Shown: positions 34,123 to 43,526, counted from the first letter of the stretch. The stretch is 64,000 bases of DNA from Shewanella sp. AS1 (GCF_021412565.1 NZ_JAKCLJ010000005.1:182588-246587), one strand, 5' to 3'. Notes: generated by a model not told the origin, from the letters alone. A program made the numbers and translations.

Positions 34123-35370
34123 CTAGGCTCGGATATGTCCGGTACCCTGAACCAGGTATTTCTCTGTGGTGAGCGATTCTAGCCCCATTGGGCCGTAGGC
34201 ATGTAGCTTAGTGGTGGCTATGCCAATTTCGGCGCCCAGGCCTAATTCGCCGCCATCGGAGAAGCGTGAAGAGGCATTCACCATGACGACTGAGGCATCT
34301 ACTGCTCGCTGAAAGCGCGCCGCCGTCATCTCATCTTGGGTGCAGATCACTTCGGTATGGTGGCTGCCAAAGCGGTGGATATGCTCCAGCGCCTGATTAA
34401 AGTCTTCCACCTGGCGTATCGCTATCTCTAAGTCTAAATACTCCTGACCAAACGCCTGCTCTTCAATAACCTGACAGCCGTTGAAGTAAGTGGCGGCCTG
34501 CTTACAGGCGTTGATCTTGACGTCATGCTCGGCCAGCGCTTTGGCGACCTGGTGCAGGAAGGCGTCGGCGATATCCTGATGCACAAGTAAGCCTTCGAGC
34601 GCGTTACACACCCCTGTGCGCTGAGTCTTACCGTTCAGCAGCAGCGATAGCGCCTTATCCAGATCGGCGTCTTTATCCACATAGAGGTGACAAACACCTT
34701 TAAAATGCTGGATAACCGGGATCTTACTGTTATCTGTTACGAAGTTAATCAGGCCTTCACCGCCCCTTGGGATAATGACATCGATATAGTCACGCTGCTG
34801 CATCAGCTCTAGCATCAGGGCGCGATCGGGATCCGGCACCACAGTGATCAGCGCCGGCGGCAGACCATAATGTTTAAGCACTGTTTGCATGATCTCGGCG
34901 ATCACTTTACTGGTTGCCAGCGCCTCTTTACCGCCGCGAAGCACCACGGCATTACCGGATTTAAAGCAGAGCGCACCGGCATCTGCGGTCACGTTGGGGC
35001 GCGCCTCATAGATCATACAGACCACGCCTAAGGGAACCCGCATCTTGCTGATATTCAGGCCGTTAGGACGCTGCCCCATCTCGCGCAGTTCGCCTATGGG
35101 GTCGGGCAGGGCGGCAATATCCTCTATGCCTGCGGCCATGGCCCCAATTCGCTCTGGGGTCATCTTTAATCTGTCCAACATGGCATCGCTAAGTTGATTA
35201 TTTTGGGCGTTGGTCATGTCGATGAGATTAGCACTCTGGATCTCGTAGCTGTGGGCGCGCAGGGCCCTTGCCATGTCGAGCAGTACAGTGTTTTTCAATT
35301 GTTCGTTCAGAACGGCGAGGGTTTTCGCCGCTTCGGCTGCCTGTTTCGACAGTGTTTGGATCAAGCTCAT
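34123..35370 (-). CDS. proA: Glutamate-5-semialdehyde dehydrogenase (gamma-glutamyl phosphate reductase)
   Basis: A 415-residue aldehyde dehydrogenase superfamily enzyme, second step of proline synthesis from glutamate. Diagnostic stretches are VPLGVVCMIYEARPNVTADAG, LRGGKEALATSKV, the active-site Cys in KTQRTGVCNALEGLLVH, and VNASSRFSDGGELGLGAEIGI. Length is normal for ProA. It starts 16 bp after the proB stop, so the two enzymes, which channel the unstable glutamyl phosphate, are translated together. Confidence 0.96.
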   Translation of the reverse strand: MSLIQTLSKQAAEAAKTLAVLNEQLKNTVLLDMARALRAHSYEIQSANLIDMTNAQNNQLSDAMLDRLKMTPERIGAMAAGIEDIAALPDPIGELREMGQRPNGLNISKMRVPLGVVCMIYEARPNVTADAGALCFKSGNAVVLRGGKEALATSKVIAEIMQTVLKHYGLPPALITVVPDPDRALMLELMQQRDYIDVIIPRGGEGLINFVTDNSKIPVIQHFKGVCHLYVDKDADLDKALSLLLNGKTQRTGVCNALEGLLVHQDIADAFLHQVAKALAEHDVKINACKQAATYFNGCQVIEEQAFGQEYLDLEIAIRQVEDFNQALEHIHRFGSHHTEVICTQDEMTAARFQRAVDASVVMVNASSRFSDGGELGLGAEIGIATTKLHAYGPMGLESLTTEKYLVQGTGHIRA

Positions 35371-35385
35371 GTCTGCTCCTGTCCT

Positions 35386-36486
35386 TTATTCCAGTATGGC
35401 GATGTTTTTGTCCGAGATAATGGGCCCTGTCTTTTGCTGCACATCGCTGGCAAAGTCGGGATCTTCCTGCTCGGTAATAAAATTTAATAGGCAACTGCTG
35501 TAGTTAGATTTGGCCTTCGCCAGTTTAGTGCCATCGCCTTTACGCACTAATACTGTGTCGCCAACGGAAAAGTTGCCTTTGACCTCGACCACATCGTCGC
35601 TGGTCAACTGGGTATGCTCGCCCTCAAAATCACCTTCGAAATCATTCTCGACAATTAACTCCCCTTGGGCCTGAGAGGTGTGGGTCATCCAGTGCAGATG
35701 CTCCTGCATCGGCTTCTCGAAGGGACTGAAGAGGGTGCCGGGATTCTGCCCCTTCAATAGCTGATGAAAGGAGTCGGGGTCGAAGCCATCGACAATCACA
35801 GTTTCGACACCGTGAGAGATGGCTTTTTCCGCCGCTTCAATCTTAGTGCGCATACCGCCTGTGCCGACATCGCTGGTGGCGCCGCCGGCCATCTGATAGA
35901 TACGCTCATCGATGGCGCTCACCTGTCGGATCAACTTAGCATTCGGATCTAGGTTCGGATTTTTGGTATAGAGACCTTTGACGTCAGAGCAGATGATCAA
36001 GGCATCGGCATCGGCCGCTGCCGCGACCATGGCCGACAGATTGTCGTTATCGCCAACTTTAAGCTTATCTGTGGTGACCGCATCATTTTCATTGATGATG
36101 GGCAGTAACCCATGCTCCAGCAGACTAAAGATGGTCTCTTTAATGCTGATGTAGCGCTCCCTGTCCCTGAGATCGCCATGGGTCACCAACAGCTGCGCCG
36201 AGGGGAAGTCAAACAGCTTATCCCAGGTTGCCATCATATCGGCCTGGCCTGCGGCGGCCATGGCTTTCTTGGTGGCGACATTGGGGTTGTTGACCTCGGG
36301 AAAGCGGTGCCAACCTGCGGCAACCGAACCCGACGATACCAATACCACCTGACATCCCTGTGCGCGACAATTAGCAATAAAATGCGCGATACCTAACAGG
36401 AAGTGACTGCTACAGCCTGCTTTATGGGGAGCAATTAAGGCACTTCCTACTTTAACGACTATGCGTTTCCAGTGTAATTTTGCCAT
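35386..36486 (-). CDS. proB: Glutamate 5-kinase
   Basis: A 366-residue enzyme with an N-terminal amino acid kinase domain (RIVVKVGSALI, VSSGSVAAG, PIINENDAVTTDKLKVGDNDNLSAMVA, SDVKGLYTKNPNLDP) and a C-terminal PUA domain (about 275-355, SDDVVEVKGNFSVGDTVLVRKGDG). It phosphorylates glutamate and is the step normally feedback-inhibited by proline. It starts 10 bp after the putP stop, so proline import and synthesis genes share a transcript. Confidence 0.96.
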   Translation of the reverse strand: MAKLHWKRIVVKVGSALIAPHKAGCSSHFLLGIAHFIANCRAQGCQVVLVSSGSVAAGWHRFPEVNNPNVATKKAMAAAGQADMMATWDKLFDFPSAQLLVTHGDLRDRERYISIKETIFSLLEHGLLPIINENDAVTTDKLKVGDNDNLSAMVAAAADADALIICSDVKGLYTKNPNLDPNAKLIRQVSAIDERIYQMAGGATSDVGTGGMRTKIEAAEKAISHGVETVIVDGFDPDSFHQLLKGQNPGTLFSPFEKPMQEHLHWMTHTSQAQGELIVENDFEGDFEGEHTQLTSDDVVEVKGNFSVGDTVLVRKGDGTKLAKAKSNYSSCLLNFITEQEDPDFASDVQQKTGPIISDKNIAILE

Positions 36487-36496
36487 GTTTGCTGCC

Positions 36497-37993
36497 CTAC
36501 CTTTCCTCTGCTAATACTCGACTCGCTTCGTTAAAGGTGGCGACAGTATGCTTACAGGGCGCGCTGTCCAAGGCGCAGGTAACCCAAATCACCAGACTGC
36601 TCACCATAAAGCCCGGGATCATCTCGTAGATCACTGAACTCAATGCCTTGCCATCACTCAGGACGGGAGCATAAATCCAGAACAGCACAGTCGCCGCACC
36701 CGAGATAATCCCGGCCATGGCGGCCTTGTGGGTGAGATTTTTCTTATACAGACTAAACAGGATAAGCGGACCGAAGGCGGCACCGAAACCGGCCCAAGCA
36801 TTACTGACTAAAGATAAGATGCTGTTGGAGCGATCCATTGCAAGCAGACTCGCGACAATGGCCACACCGGCCACGCCATAGCGACCCATTTTTACCATCT
36901 CCTGTTCGCTGGCTTCCTTCTTGGCGACCACACGATAGATATCTTCTGTCAGTGAGCTGGAAGAGACCAGTAGCTGAGAGGAGATGGTACTCATGATAGC
37001 CGCCAGGATAGCCGCTAACAGGAAGCCGCTGATCATAGGGTGGAACAAGAGCTCTGAGAACACGATAAAGATGGTTTCAGGATCGCTCAGTTTCATATCA
37101 AACTTGTTGGCATAGGCAATCCCCACCAGACCGGTTGCGAGCGCACCGATTATGGTAACTGTCATCCAGCTCATGCCGATATTTTTCGCCGTCTTAATAT
37201 CCGATACCGAGCGGATCGCCATAAAGCGCACTATGATGTGCGGCTGACCAAAATAGCCAAGCCCCCATGAGAGCGCCGAAATCAATCCCAGCAAGCTGAT
37301 GTTCTGCATCGCCTCGCTAAAATGGGGGATAGACTCATAGGCGAAGTTCATCATTCTGTCGGCATCGTTAAACTGCTGATAAGCCACAACCGGCACTAAG
37401 ATCAGCGCCACAAACATGATGCAGCCCTGCACGAAGTCGGTCAGACTCACAGCCAAAAAACCACCCAGCAGGGTATAGGAGACCACAACCCCTAGGGTGA
37501 TGAACAGCCCCAGTTCATAGTTGAGTTCGAAGGCAGATTCAAACAGCTTACCGCCCGCCACTAAGCCAGCCGAGGTATACAGAGTGAAAAAGATCACTAT
37601 GATCGCGGCCGCGACGATACGGATATGGTTGTTGGTGTTATTAAAGCGTTTCGCAAAAAACTCTGGGATTGTCAGCGAGTTATCGGCAACTTCCGTATAG
37701 ACCCTGAGTTTAGGTGCCACCACCAGATAGTTGACCAGCGCACCGATCAACAAACCAAGGGCGATATAGATGGTCTCGAACCCCACCAGGAACATGGCGC
37801 CGGGCAGACCCATTAACATCCAGCCGCTCATATCCGAGGCGCCCGCCGACAGGGCTGTCACCTGAGGGCTGACCTGACGGCCACCTAAGATATAACCCGA
37901 CACATCGCTGGTAGATTGTTTATAGGCAAACAGACCGATGCAAAGCATGGCGATGAAATAGATGGCCAATGACACATAAGTTAGGTAGTGCAT
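36497..37993 (-). CDS. putP: Sodium/proline symporter
   Basis: A 498-residue sodium:solute symporter with about 13 helices. The N terminus (FAYKQSTSDVSGYILGGRQVSPQVTALSAGASDMSGWMLMGLPGAMF) and ALSWGLGYFGQPHIIVRFMAI are diagnostic of PutP. The Na-site region STISSQLLVSSSSLTEDIYR is intact. The ribosome binding site AGGAGG is inside the last codons of the small upstream gene, three bases after whose stop putP begins, indicating translational coupling. Placement ahead of proBAC points to a role in gathering proline as an osmolyte rather than only as a nutrient. Confidence 0.95.
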   Translation of the reverse strand: MHYLTYVSLAIYFIAMLCIGLFAYKQSTSDVSGYILGGRQVSPQVTALSAGASDMSGWMLMGLPGAMFLVGFETIYIALGLLIGALVNYLVVAPKLRVYTEVADNSLTIPEFFAKRFNNTNNHIRIVAAAIIVIFFTLYTSAGLVAGGKLFESAFELNYELGLFITLGVVVSYTLLGGFLAVSLTDFVQGCIMFVALILVPVVAYQQFNDADRMMNFAYESIPHFSEAMQNISLLGLISALSWGLGYFGQPHIIVRFMAIRSVSDIKTAKNIGMSWMTVTIIGALATGLVGIAYANKFDMKLSDPETIFIVFSELLFHPMISGFLLAAILAAIMSTISSQLLVSSSSLTEDIYRVVAKKEASEQEMVKMGRYGVAGVAIVASLLAMDRSNSILSLVSNAWAGFGAAFGPLILFSLYKKNLTHKAAMAGIISGAATVLFWIYAPVLSDGKALSSVIYEMIPGFMVSSLVIWVTCALDSAPCKHTVATFNEASRVLAEER

Positions 37994-37996
37994 TTA

Positions 37997-38173
37997 TTAA
38001 TGACCTCCTAACGCTTTGTTATTTTGAATCCAGCTTGGTTTCAACATGACAAAGAGATAGGTGCTTAAAATGGCGATTAAGCAGAATAACTGAAACGCCT
38101 CTTTGCACTTTAAGCGGGTCTTTGACCAGAGTGAATAGATGAGATTTTCTTCCGTTGCATTGTCTGACGACAT
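37997..38173 (-). CDS. Small single-helix membrane protein ahead of putP
   Basis: An intact 58-codon frame that I found by translating the leader of putP. A textbook ribosome binding site (CAGGAGGGC) sits six bases ahead of ATG 38173. The product MSSDNATEENLIYSLWSKTR... has a short acidic N terminus, a positively charged stretch (KTRLKCK), a helix of about 20 residues (QLFCLIAILSTYLFVML) and a polar tail. Its last codons contain the putP ribosome binding site, and its stop is three bases before the putP ATG. The coupling suggests an accessory subunit of the proline symporter, comparable to small subunits of other sodium:solute symporters. I recognise no family; function is inference. Confidence 0.75.
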   Translation of the reverse strand: MSSDNATEENLIYSLWSKTRLKCKEAFQLFCLIAILSTYLFVMLKPSWIQNNKALGGH

Positions 38174-38591
38174 TGTGCCCTCCTGAGCTTATAGAAATGT
38201 GTAGTTAACCAAGTATTAAACACAATTGTTATACGTCTAATAGTTAGTGTTGTAACTATCTTAGCATTGTTGTGGAACTAATTTCCACCTTAAACCCTGT
38301 TTGCTACTGTTTTGTGGCAGTTTTATGGCAGGTAAAGCTTGATGTTAACTTGCTTTTTTAATTTGAATTCTTATTAATTCTCCAGGGTTCAGCGATTTTT
38401 TCGGTGAGATTTCGGTGAGAGTTTGATTGGGTAAAGTTTGGCCTAAATTGGCAATTACCTGTTATATGGCCCAGATAACTTGCCCTTAATGATAAGGCGA
38501 ATGGTTTTGCCTTTGGTTTTGCCATTGCTTTTGCAATTGCTTTTGAGACTTTTTGTTATACTCAAATAGGTTTGTCTGCACTGGAGAGAAG
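38174..38591. other. Divergent promoter region of the proline operon and mscS-like gene
   Basis: About 420 AT-rich bp. It must hold the start signals of both the small gene/putP operon (minus) and the MscS gene (plus). A pyrimidine-purine repeat, TTTTGCC and TTGCTTTTGC units, runs at about 38508-38543. No unambiguous -35/-10 pair was chosen. Confidence 0.5.
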
Positions 38592-39512
38592 ATGAGCTGG
38601 GAAAACATAAAAGCAATTTTGTCTTATGTCTTGTTTACCTATGGCGATACATCGATAACTGTCCTGCAAGTTTTGCAGGTGCCCTTGTTGCTCCTGCTCG
38701 CCTGGTTTGTGGTGACCCGTATTGGTAAGTTAATTCGCAAAGGACTGCTTGCCCGTAAAGTTGCCCCCGATGCCGTTCATCTGTTTTCGAGACTCTATCT
38801 GGTACTGGCCATCACCACCATATTGATCACCAGTCTTGAGATCCTCAATATTCCCCTTAAGGCCTTTGCCTTTGTCTCCGGCGCGATCGCCATAGGTGTG
38901 GGGTTTGGCGCGCAGAATATTATCAATAACTTTATCAGTGGCTGGATCTTGATGTGGGAGCGGCCAATTCGTATCGGCGATTTTTTAGAGATAGGCGATA
39001 CCAAGGGGGTGGTGGAGAGCATCAATACCCGCTCGACCCTGATCCGCCGTAACGATGGCGTTCACATGCTGGTGCCGAACAGCCAGCTGCTTGAGAACAC
39101 AGTGACTAACTGGACGCTTATCGACAACAAACTGAGATCGACACTAAGTGTCGGCGTCGCCTATGGCTCAGATGTGAATCTGGTGGCCAGTTTGATAAAA
39201 CAGGTGCTGGATGAAGACAGCACCGTGATGAAATCCCCTGAGCCTGTGGTGCTGTTTGCCGACTTTGGCGATAATGCATTGCAGTTTGACGGCACCTTCT
39301 GGATTTATGCCAATACCGAAACCGACACACGTAAGATCCGCAGTAATATCCGTTTTCGTATCTATGAGCTTTTCAACGAAAACCAGATTGTTATTGCCTT
39401 CCCACAGCGGGATATCCACCTCGATGGTGCCATCAGCATCAAGCACGAACCCCAATATCCGTCGCTTAATGAGAGTGAGGAGGAGAAGCCAACTCCCAAG
39501 CTGGACGGATAG
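38592..39512 (+). CDS. Small-conductance mechanosensitive channel, MscS family
   Basis: A 306-residue membrane protein with three N-terminal helices, the pore helix AFVSGAIAIGVGFGAQNIINNFISGWILMWERPI and the cytoplasmic beta domain IRIGDFLEIGDTKGVVESINTRSTLIRRNDGVHMLVPNS. Channels of this family release solutes on hypo-osmotic shock. GGAGAG just before ATG 38592 favours this start over a TTG at 38553. It is divergent from the proline uptake and synthesis operon: one unit accumulates osmolyte and the other vents it, which is a sensible pairing though co-regulation is unproven. Confidence 0.92.
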   Translation: MSWENIKAILSYVLFTYGDTSITVLQVLQVPLLLLLAWFVVTRIGKLIRKGLLARKVAPDAVHLFSRLYLVLAITTILITSLEILNIPLKAFAFVSGAIAIGVGFGAQNIINNFISGWILMWERPIRIGDFLEIGDTKGVVESINTRSTLIRRNDGVHMLVPNSQLLENTVTNWTLIDNKLRSTLSVGVAYGSDVNLVASLIKQVLDEDSTVMKSPEPVVLFADFGDNALQFDGTFWIYANTETDTRKIRSNIRFRIYELFNENQIVIAFPQRDIHLDGAISIKHEPQYPSLNESEEEKPTPKLDG

Positions 39513-39542
39513 TTGTTATTTTTATCGAGGGTTGATCAGGCT

Positions 39543-40898
39543 CTAAAGAATAAAGGCCGTTGCCAGCCCTAAAAAGGCGAAAAAGCCCACCACATCGGTA
39601 ATAGTGGTCAGTACCACGCCACCGGCCAGCGCAGGATCTATCCCTAGCTTTTTCAGCAAGGTCGGAATAAGGGTGCCAGCCAGTACGCCGCACAGCAGCA
39701 CTATCATCATCGCCGCCCCAAATACTATCCCAAGTTGCCAGTCACCAAACCAGAGATAGGCGATGCTGGCCACCACAGCCGCCCACAGCGCGCCATTTAA
39801 TCCTCCGATAGCGAGTTCATGACCAACCAGTTTTGCCAGATTGCTGCGATTAAGCTGATTCAGTGCCAGGCCGCGGATCACTAAGGTTAAGGTCTGGCTG
39901 CCAGCCACGCCGCCCATGCTGGCGACTATGGGCATCAAGACCGCCAGGGCGACCACCTTTTCGATGGAAGCCTCGAACTGGCCTATCACCCAGGAGGCGA
40001 GAAAGGCGGTGATAAGATTCAGCCCTAGCCAGAGGCCGCGTCGCCCGCTGCTGCTGACTATGGGGGCAAACATATCCGGGTGGCTGTCCAGACCCGCGCG
40101 GGAAAACACCTCTTTATCGGCTTCATCCTGAATCACATCGATGACATCATCAACCGTGATGCGGCCAATCAGCTTATGCTGCTCATCCACAACCGGCGCA
40201 GACAGCAGATCGTCATCCTTAAACACTTGAGCCACCTGACTTGCGGGGATAAGCGGTGTAAAGCGGGTTACCTGGGTGGACATCACCTGGCGAACACTTA
40301 AGTTAAGATCGTTAGAAACCAGCTGGCTCAGGGGCACGACGCCAAGCAGGACATTGTTGCGATCCACCACCATTAAACTGTCTAAATGTTCAGGCAGCCC
40401 CGCCTTGCGCTGACGCAACCTACGCAGGTAACGCAGGGCGGCCTTGATGGAGACATCGGCGCGCACCGCGGTAATATCCACATCCATCAGGCCGCCAGCG
40501 CTCTCGTCCGGGTAATGTTTTACCAGCTCATAACGCTGGCGGCGCTGTGAGTCCATCGCCTGCACCATGGCCGAGATCACCCCCATGGGTAGATCCTCAT
40601 CGATATCGGCCAGCTCATCCATCTGCACCGCACTTAGGCTATCGAGCAGCTCCTGCTCATCGGTTTCGGCGATTAACGCGCGGCGCAGCTCGCCATTCAA
40701 TTCCAATAACACCTTAGTACGGCTGGCGGTGGGCACCTGCTGCCAGAGCGACAGGCGCATCTTCAACGGGAGAGATTCGATTAGGCGGGCGATTTCGGCG
40801 GCCGATATTTTGGCGACCAGCTGTTTAATGGCCTCAACATCTTGACTGGCGATGGCATTATCGATGGCGTTGACAAGATGCTGAAATTTTTCGCTCAA
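39543..40898 (-). CDS. mgtE: Magnesium transporter MgtE
   Basis: A 451-residue channel-like Mg transporter: N domain of helical repeats (about 1-130), a CBS pair (about 135-255, with YPDESAGGLMDVDITAV and DDVIDVIQDEADKEVF), a connecting helix and five membrane helices (GSQTLTLVIRGLALNQL and the C-terminal half). The CBS domains close the pore when cytosolic Mg is high. Start: the frame extends to a TTG at 40970, but GAGG eight bases before a TTG at 40898 gives the expected N terminus SEKFQHLVNAID; both are TTG, so a non-ATG start is certain. Confidence 0.93.
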   Translation of the reverse strand: MSEKFQHLVNAIDNAIASQDVEAIKQLVAKISAAEIARLIESLPLKMRLSLWQQVPTASRTKVLLELNGELRRALIAETDEQELLDSLSAVQMDELADIDEDLPMGVISAMVQAMDSQRRQRYELVKHYPDESAGGLMDVDITAVRADVSIKAALRYLRRLRQRKAGLPEHLDSLMVVDRNNVLLGVVPLSQLVSNDLNLSVRQVMSTQVTRFTPLIPASQVAQVFKDDDLLSAPVVDEQHKLIGRITVDDVIDVIQDEADKEVFSRAGLDSHPDMFAPIVSSSGRRGLWLGLNLITAFLASWVIGQFEASIEKVVALAVLMPIVASMGGVAGSQTLTLVIRGLALNQLNRSNLAKLVGHELAIGGLNGALWAAVVASIAYLWFGDWQLGIVFGAAMMIVLLCGVLAGTLIPTLLKKLGIDPALAGGVVLTTITDVVGFFAFLGLATAFIL

Positions 40899-41132
40899 AA
40901 TAAATTCCTCAAGATAATCGACTAAGATCTTGGTATTAAATGCAACTCTAGTTTCAGTATACAGACTCAACCCCTAAGTGTAAGGCCTGTTTGAATGAGT
41001 CTGCCGATCGGGTGAGCCATAAGCTAAATACCTGAAAATGGCTTATATAATAGATAATTGAAATCCATTGTTGTAAATGACCCGATAGATTTAACTGATA
41101 GAATATTCAGTTCACCCCTTGAGGAGCCAATG

Positions 41133-41666
41133 ATGAAACGACTCACCTTCAGCCTCTTAATCGCCAGCTTATACGTGCCCGGCAGCGCGGCGGCAATCGA
41201 GATCAGTAGTCAGGATATTCAGGAAGGCCACCCCATGGCCAAGACCTTTGAGTTTTCCGGCTGGGGCTGCGATGGCGCCAACCAATCGCCTCAGCTGATG
41301 TGGAAAAACGCCCCGAAAGAGACCAAGAGTTTTGCCATTACCGTTTATGATCCCGATGCGCCCACCGGCAGTGGTTTCTGGCACTGGATTGTGCTCGATA
41401 TTCCCGCCAATGTGACTCAGCTTGAGCGCGGCGTAGACATTAAGAAACTCGGCGGAGTCGAGGTGGGAATAGACTATGGTACGGCCGGTTTTGGCGGCGC
41501 CTGTCCCCCTAAGGGGCATGGCATGCACCGTTATCAGTTCACAGTGTGGGCACTGCCTGAAGCCAAATTGGAATTAAACGAAAGCACCCCCGCCGCTGTG
41601 GTGGGTTTTACCTTGAACAGCATTGCACTCGATAAAGCCACACTCACAGCTACTTATACTCGCTAG
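41133..41666 (+). CDS. YbhB/YbcL family (PEBP) exported protein
   Basis: A 177-residue protein with a Sec signal (RLTFSLLIASLYVPGSAAA) and the phosphatidylethanolamine-binding-protein fold: SPQLMWKNAPKETKSFAITVYDPDAPTGSGFWHWIVLDIP carries the DPDAP and HW ligand-site motifs, followed by GTAGFGGACPPKGHGMHRYQFTVWAL with the conserved GPCPP-like GACPP turn. Bacterial members are of unknown function; the name Raf kinase inhibitor-like is historical. GAGGAG at 41121-41126 supports ATG 41133 (or 41130). Confidence 0.9.
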   Translation: MKRLTFSLLIASLYVPGSAAAIEISSQDIQEGHPMAKTFEFSGWGCDGANQSPQLMWKNAPKETKSFAITVYDPDAPTGSGFWHWIVLDIPANVTQLERGVDIKKLGGVEVGIDYGTAGFGGACPPKGHGMHRYQFTVWALPEAKLELNESTPAAVVGFTLNSIALDKATLTATYTR

Positions 41667-41881
41667 GAACGCTGGGTGCGGGAAGCGGGAAACGAGGAGT
41701 GATAAACGGGGGCGAGCAAATCTGGCTTGCCCTTAACGCAGATGCTTACCTGAAATAGTGACTCTAGTGTGTGCTCTTGCTGAGAAATAAAATTAATGTA
41801 ATGGATTTATTGGTGTTCTCGACTTGTAGAAAGTGTCAGCTGCTAGACTGAAAGTATGTAATCACTAACTGGAGAAGCCCC

Positions 41882-42271
41882 ATGAGTTATCAACATATTT
41901 TAGTCGCCATCGATTTATCACAATCTAGCCCTATCCTGATTGACAAGGCGGTAGCCATAGCTAAGCCGACGCACAGTAAGCTTTCTTTTGTCTTTGTGGA
42001 TGTTAATCGGGTCGTGTTAACCCCGGATGAGGAGCAGGAGATAGAGCGAAAATTATCGACTCTGGCACAGTATAGTGGTTACCCAGTTACGGACACCCTG
42101 GCGGTCGTTGGCGATCTGCATATGAAACTTCAAGGTATCATCAAAGAAAACAATATCGACCTGCTGGTGTGTGGGCATCACCATGATTTTCTAAGCCGTT
42201 TTTTCTCCCCTGTGCCCGATATAGCTAATACAGTCGAGGCCGATCTCTTAGTCGTTTATCTTAACCACTAA
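41882..42271 (+). CDS. Universal stress protein (UspA family)
   Basis: A 129-residue cytoplasmic protein starting MSYQHILVAIDLSQSSPILIDKAVAIA, the UspA N-terminal strand and helix. At the C terminus the ATP-binding loop G-2x-G-9x-G(S/T) is replaced by GHHHDFLSRFFSPV, so it is of the non-ATP-binding UspA type. The family accumulates in growth arrest and stress. Ribosome binding site GGAG precedes the ATG. Monocistronic. Confidence 0.88.
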   Translation: MSYQHILVAIDLSQSSPILIDKAVAIAKPTHSKLSFVFVDVNRVVLTPDEEQEIERKLSTLAQYSGYPVTDTLAVVGDLHMKLQGIIKENNIDLLVCGHHHDFLSRFFSPVPDIANTVEADLLVVYLNH

Positions 42272-42406
42272 ATACGCCATTTGCTTGCGATTGTGATGCC
42301 AATTGATGGATTGAATCAAACTTCCATACCACTCAAGACGAGTAGGGCTGCTTACATAGAGAGCAACTTCATATAGGCAATAAGCCAGTAAAATCACACC
42401 TGCTCA

Positions 42407-42721
42407 TTATTGGTAAAATGCCGAAATCACCTTGTCCTCGGCATTAAAGTCAATGGTACACCTCAAGGCGTTAAAGTGCAGATTACTGTTGTGGATGATG
42501 CGTTTACCAGTAGGGGGATCGGCCACGGCATAATGGGTAAAATGTGTGGTCGCCAGCTGCCTGACTACCTCACTATAGGTCACGCCTTTGGTGAAATTGC
42601 CGCACAGATAATAGATCTCTTTTCGCCCCTCATTGGCGACAAAGCCGTAAATGGCCGCCAGCAGAACCAGCAGTGAAATCACGATGCGTTTAGGCGTTAA
42701 CCCAGCTTGGCTAGGCATCAT
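42407..42721 (-). CDS. Small anchored protein, function unknown
   Basis: A 104-residue protein with one N-terminal membrane helix (RIVISLLVLLAAIYGFVA) and a periplasmic remainder with two cysteines (YLCGNF and ALRCTIDF) that could form a disulfide. It overlaps the preceding helix-hairpin-helix gene by 11 bp, so the two are translationally coupled. I recognise no family. Confidence 0.72.
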   Translation of the reverse strand: MMPSQAGLTPKRIVISLLVLLAAIYGFVANEGRKEIYYLCGNFTKGVTYSEVVRQLATTHFTHYAVADPPTGKRIIHNSNLHFNALRCTIDFNAEDKVISAFYQ

Positions 42722-43046
42722 TCATACCCTGTAAAGCGGTCCTATCTTGTAAATGGGCCTTATCTTGTAAAAAGGCTTTGCGCTGCGCCGTATAGTGCCA
42801 CCAGGCTTTAGGTTCGGCCTCCTCGATAAAATCGGTGATCGAGAGAAACACATCGAGTACACACAGATCTTGCCTGCAGCCGGTTAGTTGGCAAAGTTGC
42901 TGATACATCTGGTAAGGAGATCTGCCCAGCAATTGCTCGGGCTTACTGATCCCCAGCAGCTGCAGATCTTTAGCCATTGCTGGGCCAATATTGGGTAGAT
43001 CCGTTAATGCGTTCAGTCTGTCTCGGTTTACCTTACTGGGATTCAT
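42711..43046 (-). CDS. Helix-hairpin-helix protein, Cdd1 family
   Basis: A 111-residue protein whose LTDLPNIGPAMAKDLQLLGISKPEQLLGRSPYQMYQQLCQLTGCRQDLCVLDVFLS fits the Cdd1 family as I recall it, a helix-hairpin-helix domain first noted in a clostridial pathogenicity locus and labelled mitomycin-resistance-like. The motif binds DNA non-specifically in other proteins. It is first of a two-gene unit. Confidence 0.8.
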   Translation of the reverse strand: MNPSKVNRDRLNALTDLPNIGPAMAKDLQLLGISKPEQLLGRSPYQMYQQLCQLTGCRQDLCVLDVFLSITDFIEEAEPKAWWHYTAQRKAFLQDKAHLQDRTALQGMNDA

Positions 43047-43092
43047 TTAGGGTTTCTCGCAGTCTGGTTTTCTATCTTTGCATTTTAGTTAA

Positions 43093-43437
43093 TCAGAGCT
43101 GCCACAGCCCGTGGTCATTACCGCCGAGAAGATAGATAGCAAATTTGCCCTTGCCGGGAATCTCCATGGGTGGCAGGGCGATTGTCGCGCCCATAGCCTC
43201 GACCGCTGCCGTGGATGCTTCGATATCCTCCACCAGCCAGTAGGGACGAACCACAGGTTGCTCGGTCTCGCGCATCGGTGCCCTGACACCCACAATTGAA
43301 CCATCGGCCATCAGGCAAGTTCGCGCGCCACCCAGCATGGCATCCGGCTCACTAAACTCAACCCCATAGACAGCCTCATAGCTTTTGCACACCCCATCGA
43401 CATCATGAGACACCATTTCCAGATAGTGGATTTTCAT
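43093..43437 (-). CDS. VOC (glyoxalase/bleomycin resistance) superfamily protein
   Basis: A 114-residue single-domain VOC protein: KIHYLEMVSHDVDGVCKSYEAVYGVEF at the N terminus, PYWLVEDIEASTAAVEAMGATI as the second half and ending HGLWQL. Metal-ligand candidates are Glu7 and His positions near the ends. Members of this fold act as lyases, isomerases or drug-binding proteins, so no substrate is assigned. It borders the AT-rich island to its right. Confidence 0.85.
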   Translation of the reverse strand: MKIHYLEMVSHDVDGVCKSYEAVYGVEFSEPDAMLGGARTCLMADGSIVGVRAPMRETEQPVVRPYWLVEDIEASTAAVEAMGATIALPPMEIPGKGKFAIYLLGGNDHGLWQL

Positions 43438-43526
43438 TTTCGCTCCAGAGTTTGTTGGCAGACAAGATAGTTGAATAGATTTCCTGCAAAAACGTTAACA
43501 CTGTGGCCCAAATAACTTGACCACTT

